This document shows, in pieces, positions 1 to 7,385 of a stretch of DNA of 31,677 bases; the first letter of the stretch is position 1, and the number at the start of each line of letters is the position of its first letter. Made by a program: the position numbers and the translations under genes. The DNA lies in contig CAVCMI010000002.1 of NCBI GenBank assembly GCA_963603365.1, positions 1 to 31,677 on the forward strand, read 5' to 3'. Origin of the DNA: F23-D06 sp963603365. GTDB taxonomy: Bacteria > Bacteroidota > Bacteroidia > Bacteroidales > WCHB1-69. The notes beneath the pieces were generated by a model. It was not told the DNA's origin. It ran no database searches and saw only the letters and a list, made by a program, of their open reading frames with translations.

Positions 1-9
1 GACCATACA

Positions 10-150
10 TCGGCTGTCCGATAAAATGTGTACTTTTGTTCATCGTTGCTTTTTTATGTGCAAAAACAAAAGTAACAAATAGGGCTGAATTCCAAGCGAG
101 GAATCCAGCCCTATTTGTTACGGGTTCAAAAAGTTTTAGCGGACAGCAAT
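10..150. repeat. Nested inverted repeats around the operon terminator
   Basis: Outside the terminator hairpin, GCTGTCCG near 13-20 (followed by ATAAAA) pairs with TTTTAGCGGACAGC at 134-147, differing at one central base. TACTTTTGTT (31-40) pairs perfectly with AACAAAAGTA (65-74). Each TACTTTTG also fits a -7 promoter box, facing in opposite directions. The arrangement resembles the end of a small mobile or repeat element, but no transposase is in the window. Confidence 0.4.
72..121 (-). terminator. Rho-independent terminator of the metal-efflux operon
   Basis: A 22-bp stem (72-93 with 100-121) has a 6-base loop at 94-99. The one non-Watson-Crick position is an A/C mismatch if read on the plus strand but a G-U wobble on the minus strand. 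The minus-strand RNA then runs into a U-rich stretch (reading 71 down to 62). Both points say that it serves the minus strand, ending the operon whose last stop codon is at 170. Confidence 0.8.
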
Positions 151-169
151 AATTTGGAGATGGCTGAGT

Positions 170-1354
170 TCAGTTCTCTGCGTACGCTGTCAGTTCTACG
201 AGCGCTTTCTGCAGGGCGTATTCTGTGTCGAAGGCTTCGTGCAGTGCCTCGTGGTATATCCGGCGTTCCAAAATATAGTCGATGAGCGAGATTTCGCCTT
301 GCTCTAAGGCTTTGAGCAGCAAGGCGTCAGTGTTCAACGACGTGAGGGCTGTGCGGTACTCGTCAAGCAGCCCTTTCAGACGCTCTGTCTCATGGTACTT
401 GCTCTTAAGGCTGTTGTAGTACTGTGTGCGCAGATCAAATGCTTCCGACTGCAGGGCGGTCTTTTCGGCCATGGCGCTTTTAATGCTTCGGCTGTTGCTC
501 CACAAAGGCAGCGAGATGCCGACACCGATGCCTTGCAGCATTGCCCCGGGCGTGCGTTCGCTCTTGTATCCCACTGACAGTCCCGGCGCCCACAGCGATT
601 TGTTCAGCTGTATGCGCCGCTGGTTGGCATCCTGTTGGGCCAGAAGCTGCTGCAATGACGGGTTGAGCGCTTCAATGCGCCGGTACCAGTCGTCGAAAGG
701 TTCAGAGAGGGGCGTTATGGGATAGACGGTATCTGGCAGGACTACGGGTTGTCCGCCGTTCATCTGCACCAGTTCCCCCAGCAAGGTCTCTTGCTCTATG
801 CGGTTGTTCTCCAGTTCTTTGCGGGCAGAGAGCAACTCAAGGCGCGCCTTGTTGAGGTCCAGAATGCTCTTTTCACCTTTGTCATACATTTGCCGGTAGG
901 CTTCGTGTATGGTTTTCGCAATCGCTACATGGTACTCGTTTTCTTTATGCAGGATATTGCAATAGATGAGCCGGATGCAGCGCTGTCGCACCTCCGCCAA
1001 CAGGTTCTTGCGCTCTGTGGCATAGCGCAGTTCCGCTTCCTGGGCTTCGGCATCAGCCAGTTTTCTGCGGTAAACGTAGGTGGTCGGAAAGTCAAGGTTC
1101 TGCGTCACGTTGAGGTCGATACGGTGTCCCTCCGATTGCGGCGAGCCCCACAAGTACCCGAATTCCACCTCGGGATTGTCGGGCAGTATGCCCGTGCGGC
1201 AGGCTGCCTTTGTGGCATCGGTCTGTGCCCTCAAGGCTTTCAGTTCGGTGTTGTTGGTTTCAATGTTGCGCAATACGGAGGCATAATTCTGCGCCTTCCC
1301 TGAGGCGGCAGTCAACATTAAAGTGAGTATGAGGATGATTCTGTTTTTTATCAT
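170..1354 (-). CDS. TolC/CusC-like outer membrane efflux channel
   Basis: This 394-residue protein is the outer-membrane channel of a tripartite metal exporter. Residues 1-22 form a signal peptide ending in a KAQ-type cleavage site. The rest is mostly helical, with long alternating Glu/Lys/Leu heptad-like runs (about 85-195 and 225-380), typical of the two-fold repeat of the outer membrane efflux protein (OEP) family. The glycine-rich, serine-containing strand near residues 255-290 fits a barrel segment. It is the last gene of the operon, 77 bases downstream of the RND pump gene, with a perfect inverted repeat in that gap and a strong terminator beyond its stop. CzcC/CusC-type proteins are usually slightly longer. 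The family call is firm; the metal specificity cannot be read from this subunit. Confidence 0.88.
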   Translation of the reverse strand: MIKNRIILILTLMLTAASGKAQNYASVLRNIETNNTELKALRAQTDATKAACRTGILPDNPEVEFGYLWGSPQSEGHRIDLNVTQNLDFPTTYVYRRKLADAEAQEAELRYATERKNLLAEVRQRCIRLIYCNILHKENEYHVAIAKTIHEAYRQMYDKGEKSILDLNKARLELLSARKELENNRIEQETLLGELVQMNGGQPVVLPDTVYPITPLSEPFDDWYRRIEALNPSLQQLLAQQDANQRRIQLNKSLWAPGLSVGYKSERTPGAMLQGIGVGISLPLWSNSRSIKSAMAEKTALQSEAFDLRTQYYNSLKSKYHETERLKGLLDEYRTALTSLNTDALLLKALEQGEISLIDYILERRIYHEALHEAFDTEYALQKALVELTAYAEN

Positions 1355-1398
1355 TGTCTCTAATATGTTTATGTTATTATGGTGAAAAATGGATGGTC

Positions 1399-1427
1399 AA
1401 GGTTCTGCCTCTTGTCGGCAGAACCTT
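1399..1427. repeat. Perfect 11-bp inverted repeat between pump and channel genes
   Basis: Bases 1399-1409 are exactly complementary to 1417-1427 with a 7-base loop. It lies five bases past the stop of the RND pump gene and 45 bases before the start of the TolC-like gene. On the minus strand no U-run follows directly (about 10 mixed bases come first), so it is not a textbook terminator. It may protect the 3' end of the pump message or lower expression of the distal gene. Confidence 0.6.
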
Positions 1428-1431
1428 GTTG

Positions 1432-4400
1432 TTATTCGTCATTGCCGCTCTTTCCCGTAAGGGGGAATCTCTTCCGGTACCATTCGTACATGATTGGCAT
1501 AATATAGACGTTGAGCAGCGTTGAGGTGACAAGGCCGCCGAGCACTACCGCCGCCATAGGGCTTTGGATTTCGTTGCCCGACTTGTCGCCGTTGAAGATC
1601 AGCGGAATGAGTGCGAGCGCCGAGGTGAGCGCTGTCATCAGGATAGGGTTGAGCCGGTCAACGGAGCCTTCAACGACGGTTGGGCGCAGGGACAGGCCGT
1701 CGGTTAGCAGATGCTCATAGCGCGAGACTAACAGCACGCCGTTGCGCACCGCGATGCCGAACAGCGTGATGAACCCGATGATGGAGGGGATGCTGACCGT
1801 TTGCGAAGATACCGCCACGGCAAACACGCCGCCGATCAAAGCCAACGGCAAGTTGACAAGGATCATGGCGGAGAGTCTCGCATTCTTGAACTCGCCGTAC
1901 AGCAGCAGGAATATCACGAATATGGATATGAGGGTGGCCAATGTCAGCGTGCGTGAGGCCCGCTGGGCGCTCTCAAACTGCCCGCCGTACTCTATGCGGT
2001 AGCCTTCGGGCAATTTGATTTGCTGCTCCACGGTTTTGCGGATCTCATCGACAACGCTGCCGACATCGCGGCCGGAGACATTGGCGGAGACTACCAGTTT
2101 GCGCTGTACGTTCTCGCGCGAGATGTTGTTTGGGCCGGCGGCAGACACCACTTCCGCCACCTCCTCAACCGGTACTTTTCCGCCCTCTTTGGTGTCAATG
2201 AGCGCCTTGCGCACCCCCTCGATGTCGCGGTATTCGTCTGGCAGCCGCAACACTACGTCGAAACTGCGCTGTCCCTCATAGATGTCGGCGATTTTCTCGC
2301 CCGAGAATGCCAGTTCTATGAAGTGGTTGAATTCCTCAACGGGGATGCCGTAGCGGGCGAGGGCGTCGCGGTTGGCGCGCACTTGCAGTTGCGGTGTTTC
2401 CGTCTGCTGCTCCACGCTCACGTCAACGAGCCCCTCGATGCCTTGAACAGAGTGCTTGATTGCGTTGCCTATCGAGTACATCTCGCTCAAGTCGGTGCCG
2501 AAGAGTTTGATGGCTATGGCGGCGCGCGTGCCCGAGAGCATATGGTCGATGCGGTGGCCGAGTGGCTGCCCTATGGTGACCGCCACTCCGGGGATTCCAT
2601 TGAGCCGCTCGCGGGCATCGTTGAAGAGTTCCTCGCGCGAACGCTTGCTTAATGTAAAGTTCACGTCAATCTCGCACCCGTTGGTCGATTGCGAATGTTC
2701 GTCCAGGTCGCCGCGCCCCGTGCGCCGTGCCGTGCTGTTCACCTCCGGTATCTCCAACAGGGCTTCCTCCATAAGGCTGCCTAATTGGTCGCTGACCTCT
2801 AACGAAACGCCGGGCTGCGTGACAGCCGATATGGTCATCGAGCCCTCGTTGAAGTCGGGCAGAAAACTGCGTCCCATCAGGAAAAAGGTTACGATGGCGC
2901 CAATCAGCAGCACCCCGGTGCCGGCCAGCATCGGGCGTTTGTGTTCCAGCACCCATGCCAGAGAATGGCGGTAGTGTGACGAGAGCCGTTGCGCCAGCCA
3001 ACTCTCTTTTTCGTTTTTGAGCAGATAGCGGTCGTTGGTCAGCAAAAGTTTGCAAAGCAGCGGCGTGAGGGTCATGGCGACAAGCAGCGATATGAACAGG
3101 GCGATGATGTAGGTGATGCCGAGAGGCTTGAGCAAACGTCCCTCCATGCCCGACAAGAAGAACAGCGGAACAAAGGCCACCATAATGATGAGGGTGGCGT
3201 TGATGATAGAGGCCCGGATCTCTCGCGAGGCCTCAAACACCACGTCAAACACGGCGCGGCGGTCGCCCTCTGGAAGGCGGTGGTTCTCGCGCAGCCGCTT
3301 ATAGACATTCTCCACGTCGATGATGGCGTCATCTACCAACGAACCGATGGCAATGCACATGCCGCCTAAGGTCATGGTGTTGATGTCCATGTCTAAAAGA
3401 TGCAGCACAATGATGGTGCCTAACAACGAAATCGGGATCGCCACGACGGAGATTAGCGTGGTGCGGAAGTTTCCGAGGAAGAGAAACAGCACGATGATGA
3501 CAAACAGGGCGCCTTCGAGCAGTGCGCGCCCTACGTTGCTGACAGAAGCCTCGATGAAGTCGGCCTGCCGGAAGATGTGCGTGTCAATGTGTACGTCGCC
3601 GGGCAGCGACTTCTGCACCTCTTGCAGGTTTTTCTCAATGTTTTCAGTCACTTTCAGCGTGTTGATGTTGGGCTGTTTGGAAACGGAAATGATGATGGCG
3701 GGTTTGCCGTTGAGGGAACCGGTGCCCAGTTTCGGCGCCGAGCCGATCTTGATGTCGGCCACGTCGGAGAGCACTACGGGCGCACCGTTGAGGCTCTTGA
3801 GGTACGACCTGCCCAACTCGTCGGTGTTGGCGGTGCGGGCCATGCCGCGGAGGGCGTACTCGTTGCCGTAGTCGTTGATGATGCCGCCGGCGGAGTTGCT
3901 GCTGAAACTCTTGCCAACCGCCTCAAGTTCGTCCATAGTCACGCCGTAGCGTTCCATACGGTAGGGGTCGGCGATGATATGGTACTGCTTGTAGTCGCCG
4001 CCCAGCACGGTGACCTGCGACACACCGCCGGTGGCGAGGATGGTAGGTTTGACCACCCATTCGGCCATGGTGCGCAGGTCCATCATAGAGGTGCTGTCGG
4101 CCTGCATGCCGATGAACATGATCTCGCCCATAATGCTCGACTGCGGCGCCAGCACCGGCGAGATGCCCTCGGGCAGCATTTCACCTATGGATACCATCTT
4201 TTCGCTTACAATCTGGCGGGCCTTGAAGATATCCATGCCCCAGTCGAACTCTACCCACACAAACGAAAAGCCTGTAGTGGAATTGGAGCGCACGCGCCGC
4301 ACGTTGGTGGCGCCGTTCACGGCCGTTTCTATCGGAAAGGTGACAAGCCGCTCCACCTCCTCGGCGGCCATGCCGTGTGCGTCGGTCATCACCACCACAG

Positions 4401-4542
4401 TAGGGGCGGTGAGATCCGGGAACACGTCAATGTCCATCTTGTTGGCGGAGTAAATGCCGCCGAATATCAGCAATGTCGCCCCTAAAAGCACTAACAGGCG
4501 GTTCTGCAGCGAAAAACGAATGATTCTGTCTATGAATTTCAT
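1432..4542 (-). CDS. Heavy-metal efflux RND permease, CusA/CzcA family
   Basis: This 1036-residue inner-membrane pump uses proton flow to drive metal ions out through the adaptor and channel encoded beside it. It has the full RND plan: a first membrane helix near residues 13-31, a large periplasmic loop, membrane bundles at about 340-500 and 870-1020, and a second periplasmic loop. The transmembrane proton-relay segment has Asp404, Asp405 and Glu411 in the order expected for the heavy-metal (HME) RND branch. By eye, the CusA methionine triad is incomplete: the Pro-Gly-Met position is Pro-Gly-Val (Val579), the middle methionine region (about 625-640) has none, and only Met668 matches. This argues against a strict Cu(I)/Ag(I) pump, although it is an alignment from memory. 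The start lies 15 bases after the adaptor stop, so the two are surely co-transcribed. Confidence 0.94.
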   Translation of the reverse strand: MKFIDRIIRFSLQNRLLVLLGATLLIFGGIYSANKMDIDVFPDLTAPTVVVMTDAHGMAAEEVERLVTFPIETAVNGATNVRRVRSNSTTGFSFVWVEFDWGMDIFKARQIVSEKMVSIGEMLPEGISPVLAPQSSIMGEIMFIGMQADSTSMMDLRTMAEWVVKPTILATGGVSQVTVLGGDYKQYHIIADPYRMERYGVTMDELEAVGKSFSSNSAGGIINDYGNEYALRGMARTANTDELGRSYLKSLNGAPVVLSDVADIKIGSAPKLGTGSLNGKPAIIISVSKQPNINTLKVTENIEKNLQEVQKSLPGDVHIDTHIFRQADFIEASVSNVGRALLEGALFVIIVLFLFLGNFRTTLISVVAIPISLLGTIIVLHLLDMDINTMTLGGMCIAIGSLVDDAIIDVENVYKRLRENHRLPEGDRRAVFDVVFEASREIRASIINATLIIMVAFVPLFFLSGMEGRLLKPLGITYIIALFISLLVAMTLTPLLCKLLLTNDRYLLKNEKESWLAQRLSSHYRHSLAWVLEHKRPMLAGTGVLLIGAIVTFFLMGRSFLPDFNEGSMTISAVTQPGVSLEVSDQLGSLMEEALLEIPEVNSTARRTGRGDLDEHSQSTNGCEIDVNFTLSKRSREELFNDARERLNGIPGVAVTIGQPLGHRIDHMLSGTRAAIAIKLFGTDLSEMYSIGNAIKHSVQGIEGLVDVSVEQQTETPQLQVRANRDALARYGIPVEEFNHFIELAFSGEKIADIYEGQRSFDVVLRLPDEYRDIEGVRKALIDTKEGGKVPVEEVAEVVSAAGPNNISRENVQRKLVVSANVSGRDVGSVVDEIRKTVEQQIKLPEGYRIEYGGQFESAQRASRTLTLATLISIFVIFLLLYGEFKNARLSAMILVNLPLALIGGVFAVAVSSQTVSIPSIIGFITLFGIAVRNGVLLVSRYEHLLTDGLSLRPTVVEGSVDRLNPILMTALTSALALIPLIFNGDKSGNEIQSPMAAVVLGGLVTSTLLNVYIMPIMYEWYRKRFPLTGKSGNDE

Positions 4543-4557
4543 CTTTAAGCCTCCTTT

Positions 4558-6066
4558 TCAGTGATGGTGTCCCGAGTGGGCATCCAGTTTTCCGGAAGCC
4601 TGGTTCAGTTTTACAAAGATGGCGCCCTTTGCCACAATGCGCTCGCTGCCGTCGAGCCCTGCCGTTATTTCTGTGCGTTGTCCGTCGGTGGCGCCGGTGC
4701 TCACTGCCCGTTTCTCGAAACACTCCGGGGTCAGCTGCACATATACGAAGCAGTTGCCCATCTCTTCTATGAGGGCAGTGTTGGGCACGGTGACGGCCAT
4801 TGCGCCGGAGCGTGTCTTGATGTAGGTTTCCACAAAAGCGCCGGGGATGAACTCTTGAGGGTTGTCGATTTGAAACAGCACGGGCACTAAGGCGTCAGCT
4901 TCGCCCGTGGACTTGCCGTACGAGAGCACCTTGCCGTTCAGGTCTTCCAGCGAGTAGGTCTGCTTTCCGTTGATGCTGCGGAAGTTAGCCGTGGCAACCT
5001 GTGCGAGCAAAGGGTAGTATTTAGGCTGTACTTCGGCACGGACGGTGAGACTGCGGTTTTGTGCCACGGTAGCCAGCGGCTGCCCTGCCTCCACAAACTG
5101 TCCGGGCTGCACATAGAGCTGCCGTATGTAGCCTCCCTGAGGGGCTTTTATGGCTATATTGCCGCCTTTGAAGACGTTGCGGCAACTCTCGTAGAGGGCG
5201 GCGGCCTTCTCGTAGGCTGACTTGGCGCGGGCAAGCTCGCTGTCAGACACAATCTTGTCGCGGTTCAGCTCCTTTTTGCGTTCGTACTCGCTCTTGGCCT
5301 GCTCGTACTCGGCGGCTGCCTCCTGATAGCGCACGCTGAGGTTGTTGTCGATCATGTCGCCGCTCTCGATGGTGAAGAGGGTTTGCCCTTTGCTCACTGC
5401 CTTGCCCTGCACCAAGTCGCTGCTGCGCGGCAGCACAATGCCCGAGGAGTGGGCGGCAACCACCTGTTCGTCACCTTGCGACGGCAGAATCTGCGCCACC
5501 GTCTTGATTACCTGTCCGAAAGGCTCTTTGCGGCACCGCTCTGTGGCAAAGTCCACTTTCCAACTCTGCTCTTTGGTGAACGTGGCGCCGGCATCGCCTT
5601 TGACTTGCAACTTCTCGGCGGTCTCGAGTGCGGCTTCTTCCTCGCTGTATGCTTGTATGTTGTTGATCGCTAACGTGTCATCGTCAACGATGAAGAGCAG
5701 CGAGCCGGAACCTTGCTGATTGGGCATCAACGAAAACTCGTAGATCCCCGGCGTGTTAGGGGTGTCAACCGACTGTGTTACCGATTGTCCTCCAATGGTG
5801 AGCACTGCCGTGACGCGGCCCTCCTTGCGGGGCTTGAACGTGTTGAGGTCAGTGACGTGCGCCCGCAGTTCAGAGGCATAGCCTGTCACAAAGGGATGCG
5901 CCTCTGCAAAAACCTCCCAATGGTTGCTGTAGGCGGTCAGCTGCAGGCAGATTTCGTGATCATGTTCATGGTCGTGCCCATGTTCGTGTTCATCCTCGTG
6001 ATGATGGTGACATCCTGCACCCACGAACGCAAGGGCTATTGTTATGATGAAAACTATCTTTTTCAT
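4558..6066 (-). CDS. RND periplasmic adaptor (CusB/CzcB-like), His-rich at both ends
   Basis: This 502-residue membrane-fusion protein links the pump to the outer-membrane channel. The first 19 residues form a signal peptide ending in Cys19; the sequence before it (VGAG) is a weak lipobox, so lipid anchoring is likely but not certain. Residues 20-38 hold ten histidines among Asp/Glu residues, and the last six residues hold four more: probable metal-capture tags. Residues 80-130 form an extra beta-rich domain. The core is canonical: half-lipoyl segments at about 198-235 and 303-335 flank a coiled-coil hairpin (about 243-299), followed by beta-barrel and membrane-proximal domains. It is the first transport gene of the operon and sits 162 bases after the small His-rich gene. 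The family is clear; the exact metal is not. Confidence 0.92.
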   Translation of the reverse strand: MKKIVFIITIALAFVGAGCHHHHEDEHEHGHDHEHDHEICLQLTAYSNHWEVFAEAHPFVTGYASELRAHVTDLNTFKPRKEGRVTAVLTIGGQSVTQSVDTPNTPGIYEFSLMPNQQGSGSLLFIVDDDTLAINNIQAYSEEEAALETAEKLQVKGDAGATFTKEQSWKVDFATERCRKEPFGQVIKTVAQILPSQGDEQVVAAHSSGIVLPRSSDLVQGKAVSKGQTLFTIESGDMIDNNLSVRYQEAAAEYEQAKSEYERKKELNRDKIVSDSELARAKSAYEKAAALYESCRNVFKGGNIAIKAPQGGYIRQLYVQPGQFVEAGQPLATVAQNRSLTVRAEVQPKYYPLLAQVATANFRSINGKQTYSLEDLNGKVLSYGKSTGEADALVPVLFQIDNPQEFIPGAFVETYIKTRSGAMAVTVPNTALIEEMGNCFVYVQLTPECFEKRAVSTGATDGQRTEITAGLDGSERIVAKGAIFVKLNQASGKLDAHSGHHH

Positions 6067-6228
6067 AAGCTGTTAAATAATTGTTGATTGAATTAAATCC
6101 GGAAAGACGGAATCTGGATTTCTTGTACGTCAACAGGAGATAATCGAGATTAAGCAGCCGTATAAGACTGAAATCTTAATGGTCGGAATAAAGAAAGACG
6201 TAAAGAAAAGGGATTCCCAGCGTGTCGG

Positions 6229-6675
6229 TTATTGTGCAGGTGGAGCGCGCAGACCTTGGGTGGAGACCCACAAGGCGGTGCGCTCATTGGCAGGCGGATC
6301 AGGAAAAGCATTGGTGGCTATTGCCAAGAGTGTCGTTGTGGGGCTGCACAGTGTCGGAAGGGTAAAGTCCAGAAAAAGCGGCCGGTGTGTCGGTTGGTCG
6401 CAGGTGGACTTTACGCTGCAGTCTGACGATCGAAGGAAAGGTTTGTTCAGCAGACAGTCGTCCCCATTATCATGCATGTGGTGGGCGTGGCAGAAGTGGG
6501 TCTCGTTGGTGTCGTGAGAGGGGCAGTCATGATGGGCGCAGGCATGTGCATGGGCATGGGCGGTGACGGCAAAGCCGTGGCAGGCATGGTAGCAGTGCGG
6601 CACAAAAGCGTGCGCCATAAACAGCACCATAGCTGCGAACACAAACACGAACGATATTTTCCTTTTAGTCTGCAT
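6229..6675 (-). CDS. Small exported His/Cys-rich protein heading the metal operon
   Basis: This 148-residue protein has a signal-like N-terminus (charged Lys/Arg, then hydrophobic residues 8-24). A potential metal-binding stretch follows: 14 His and 6 Cys between residues 27 and 74. The C-terminal half is hydrophobic and Thr/Pro-rich without a recognisable domain. I chose the Met at 6675 because the longer reading frame back to 6888 would cover a good promoter and adds an implausible N-terminus. Similar short proteins precede Cus-type operons in other Bacteroidales (I recall a DUF6769 label, not checked). Its place before the adaptor, pump and channel suggests periplasmic metal binding or sensing. 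It could also be a surface or membrane-tethered chaperone. The gene is convincing; the function is inferred. Confidence 0.7.
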   Translation of the reverse strand: MQTKRKISFVFVFAAMVLFMAHAFVPHCYHACHGFAVTAHAHAHACAHHDCPSHDTNETHFCHAHHMHDNGDDCLLNKPFLRSSDCSVKSTCDQPTHRPLFLDFTLPTLCSPTTTLLAIATNAFPDPPANERTALWVSTQGLRAPPAQ

Positions 6676-6693
6676 GCCAGAAACAAACAGCGG

Positions 6694-6726
6694 CAAAAAT
6701 AGAAAAAAAACCAACATAGATTCAAG
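6694..6726 (-). promoter_or_regulatory. Probable promoter of the metal-efflux operon
   Basis: On the minus strand a TATTTTTG box (6701 to 6694) fits the Bacteroidetes -7 consensus TAnnTTTG. A TTG core (6725-6723) lies 21 bases upstream, within the usual -33 spacing. It would give a leader of roughly a dozen bases before the ATG at 6675, which supports that start. No operator or regulator gene is recognisable. Confidence 0.6.
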
Positions 6727-6903
6727 TTGCAACGTTATAAAAAAGCGGGGCAGAGGGATTAGCCCTTGACGCATCCCGAAACACCTTAACAAATCTGGTT
6801 CTACAACGTATGCCGCCATGAACCGGTGATGCGGCCGGGAATGAATTAACAATGTAATATACTTATACACAATAATTTGCCACATCAAAAAACTACGGAA
6901 AGA

Positions 6904-7147
6904 ATGAAAACAAATAACAGAAAAACATTATAATTGCCGCACCGACTGCACCTAAAGTCGTTTTCATTTTGACAGTTTTCGCCGGATTGCTATTGTTGCT
7001 GTTTTCCTATTCCCGCGACAACGAAAAAAAAGATTCACCCTTAACAGAAGATCCGCTGTTATAACCTTTTATACCATATTCTCAATGCTGGTTCTTCAAA
7101 TCATTTTCATCGCCTATCTGATGCTACGACCAGAGGCACAGCAATAG
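6904..7147 (+). pseudogene. Possible frameshifted small two-helix membrane protein gene
   Basis: An ATG at 6904 opens a frame that stops after nine codons. If one A were added to the A-run at 6921-6925, and one to the eight-A run at 7024-7031, a single frame would run to the stop at 7145-7147. It would encode about 80 residues: a basic start, a hydrophobic helix (VVFILTVFAGLLLLLF), a charged loop, a second helix (FSMLVLQIIFIAYLML) and a short polar tail. Each piece alone is open and hydrophobic; 6956-7147 is stop-free but has no early ATG. Both lesions are one-base losses in homopolymer runs, so sequencing error is as possible as real decay. I do not recognise the family, and chance hydrophobic frames in AT-rich DNA remain an alternative. 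Confidence 0.3.
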
Positions 7148-7307
7148 TGTGAACAGATATTACACACCACCGCCAAACTCCTCGTTGCGCCACCGGTATT
7201 TTAATTCAGCTTACTGATGTTCAATACGCACTATACAGCATATAATAGTGACAAAGGCGGGCGGGGACGGTTTTAAGTTCTAAACACATCCCGTTTTTGA
7301 AAAATGT

Positions 7308-7315
7308 TATCTTTG
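7308..7315 (+). promoter_or_regulatory. Candidate -7 box for the calcium ATPase gene
   Basis: TATCTTTG matches the Bacteroidetes TAnnTTTG -7 element exactly and is followed by GCC, a common context. It lies 70 bases upstream of the ATG at 7386. I do not see a clear -33 TTTG at the expected distance. The leader contains AAGGAGAAAA near 7329, too far from the ATG to be its ribosome site. Confidence 0.5.
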
Positions 7316-7385
7316 CCGGCTTTTGGGCAAGGAGAAAAAAGGTGTGTTAGAGAACTAAAATAACTTCAATAAAACAATTTATCCA

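Larger units (their letters stand above)
6676..7385. other. Divergent spacer between the metal operon and the Ca-ATPase gene
   Basis: About 710 bases carry no intact gene. From left to right they hold the operon promoter (6694-6726), an AT-rich stretch, a possible decayed membrane gene (6904-7147), a weak 6-bp inverted repeat near 7230-7252, and a -7 box for the calcium ATPase gene (7308-7315). I see no tRNA, riboswitch or repeat array in it. Confidence 0.6.

Noticed and set aside
3577..4485. A 302-codon plus-strand frame over the RND pump gene
   Set aside because: It is antisense to conserved RND sequence; its Val/Gly/His-rich translation is typical of a shadow frame.
6095..6121. A hairpin in front of the adaptor gene as a riboswitch or attenuator
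   Set aside because: The 9-bp stem needs a G-U pair that forms only on the plus strand, while the operon is transcribed from the minus strand, and no other conserved structure is visible.
6676..6888. N-terminal extension of the small His-rich protein to 6888
   Set aside because: It would include the likely promoter at 6694-6726 and give an implausible leader; the internal Met at 6675 starts a normal signal peptide.
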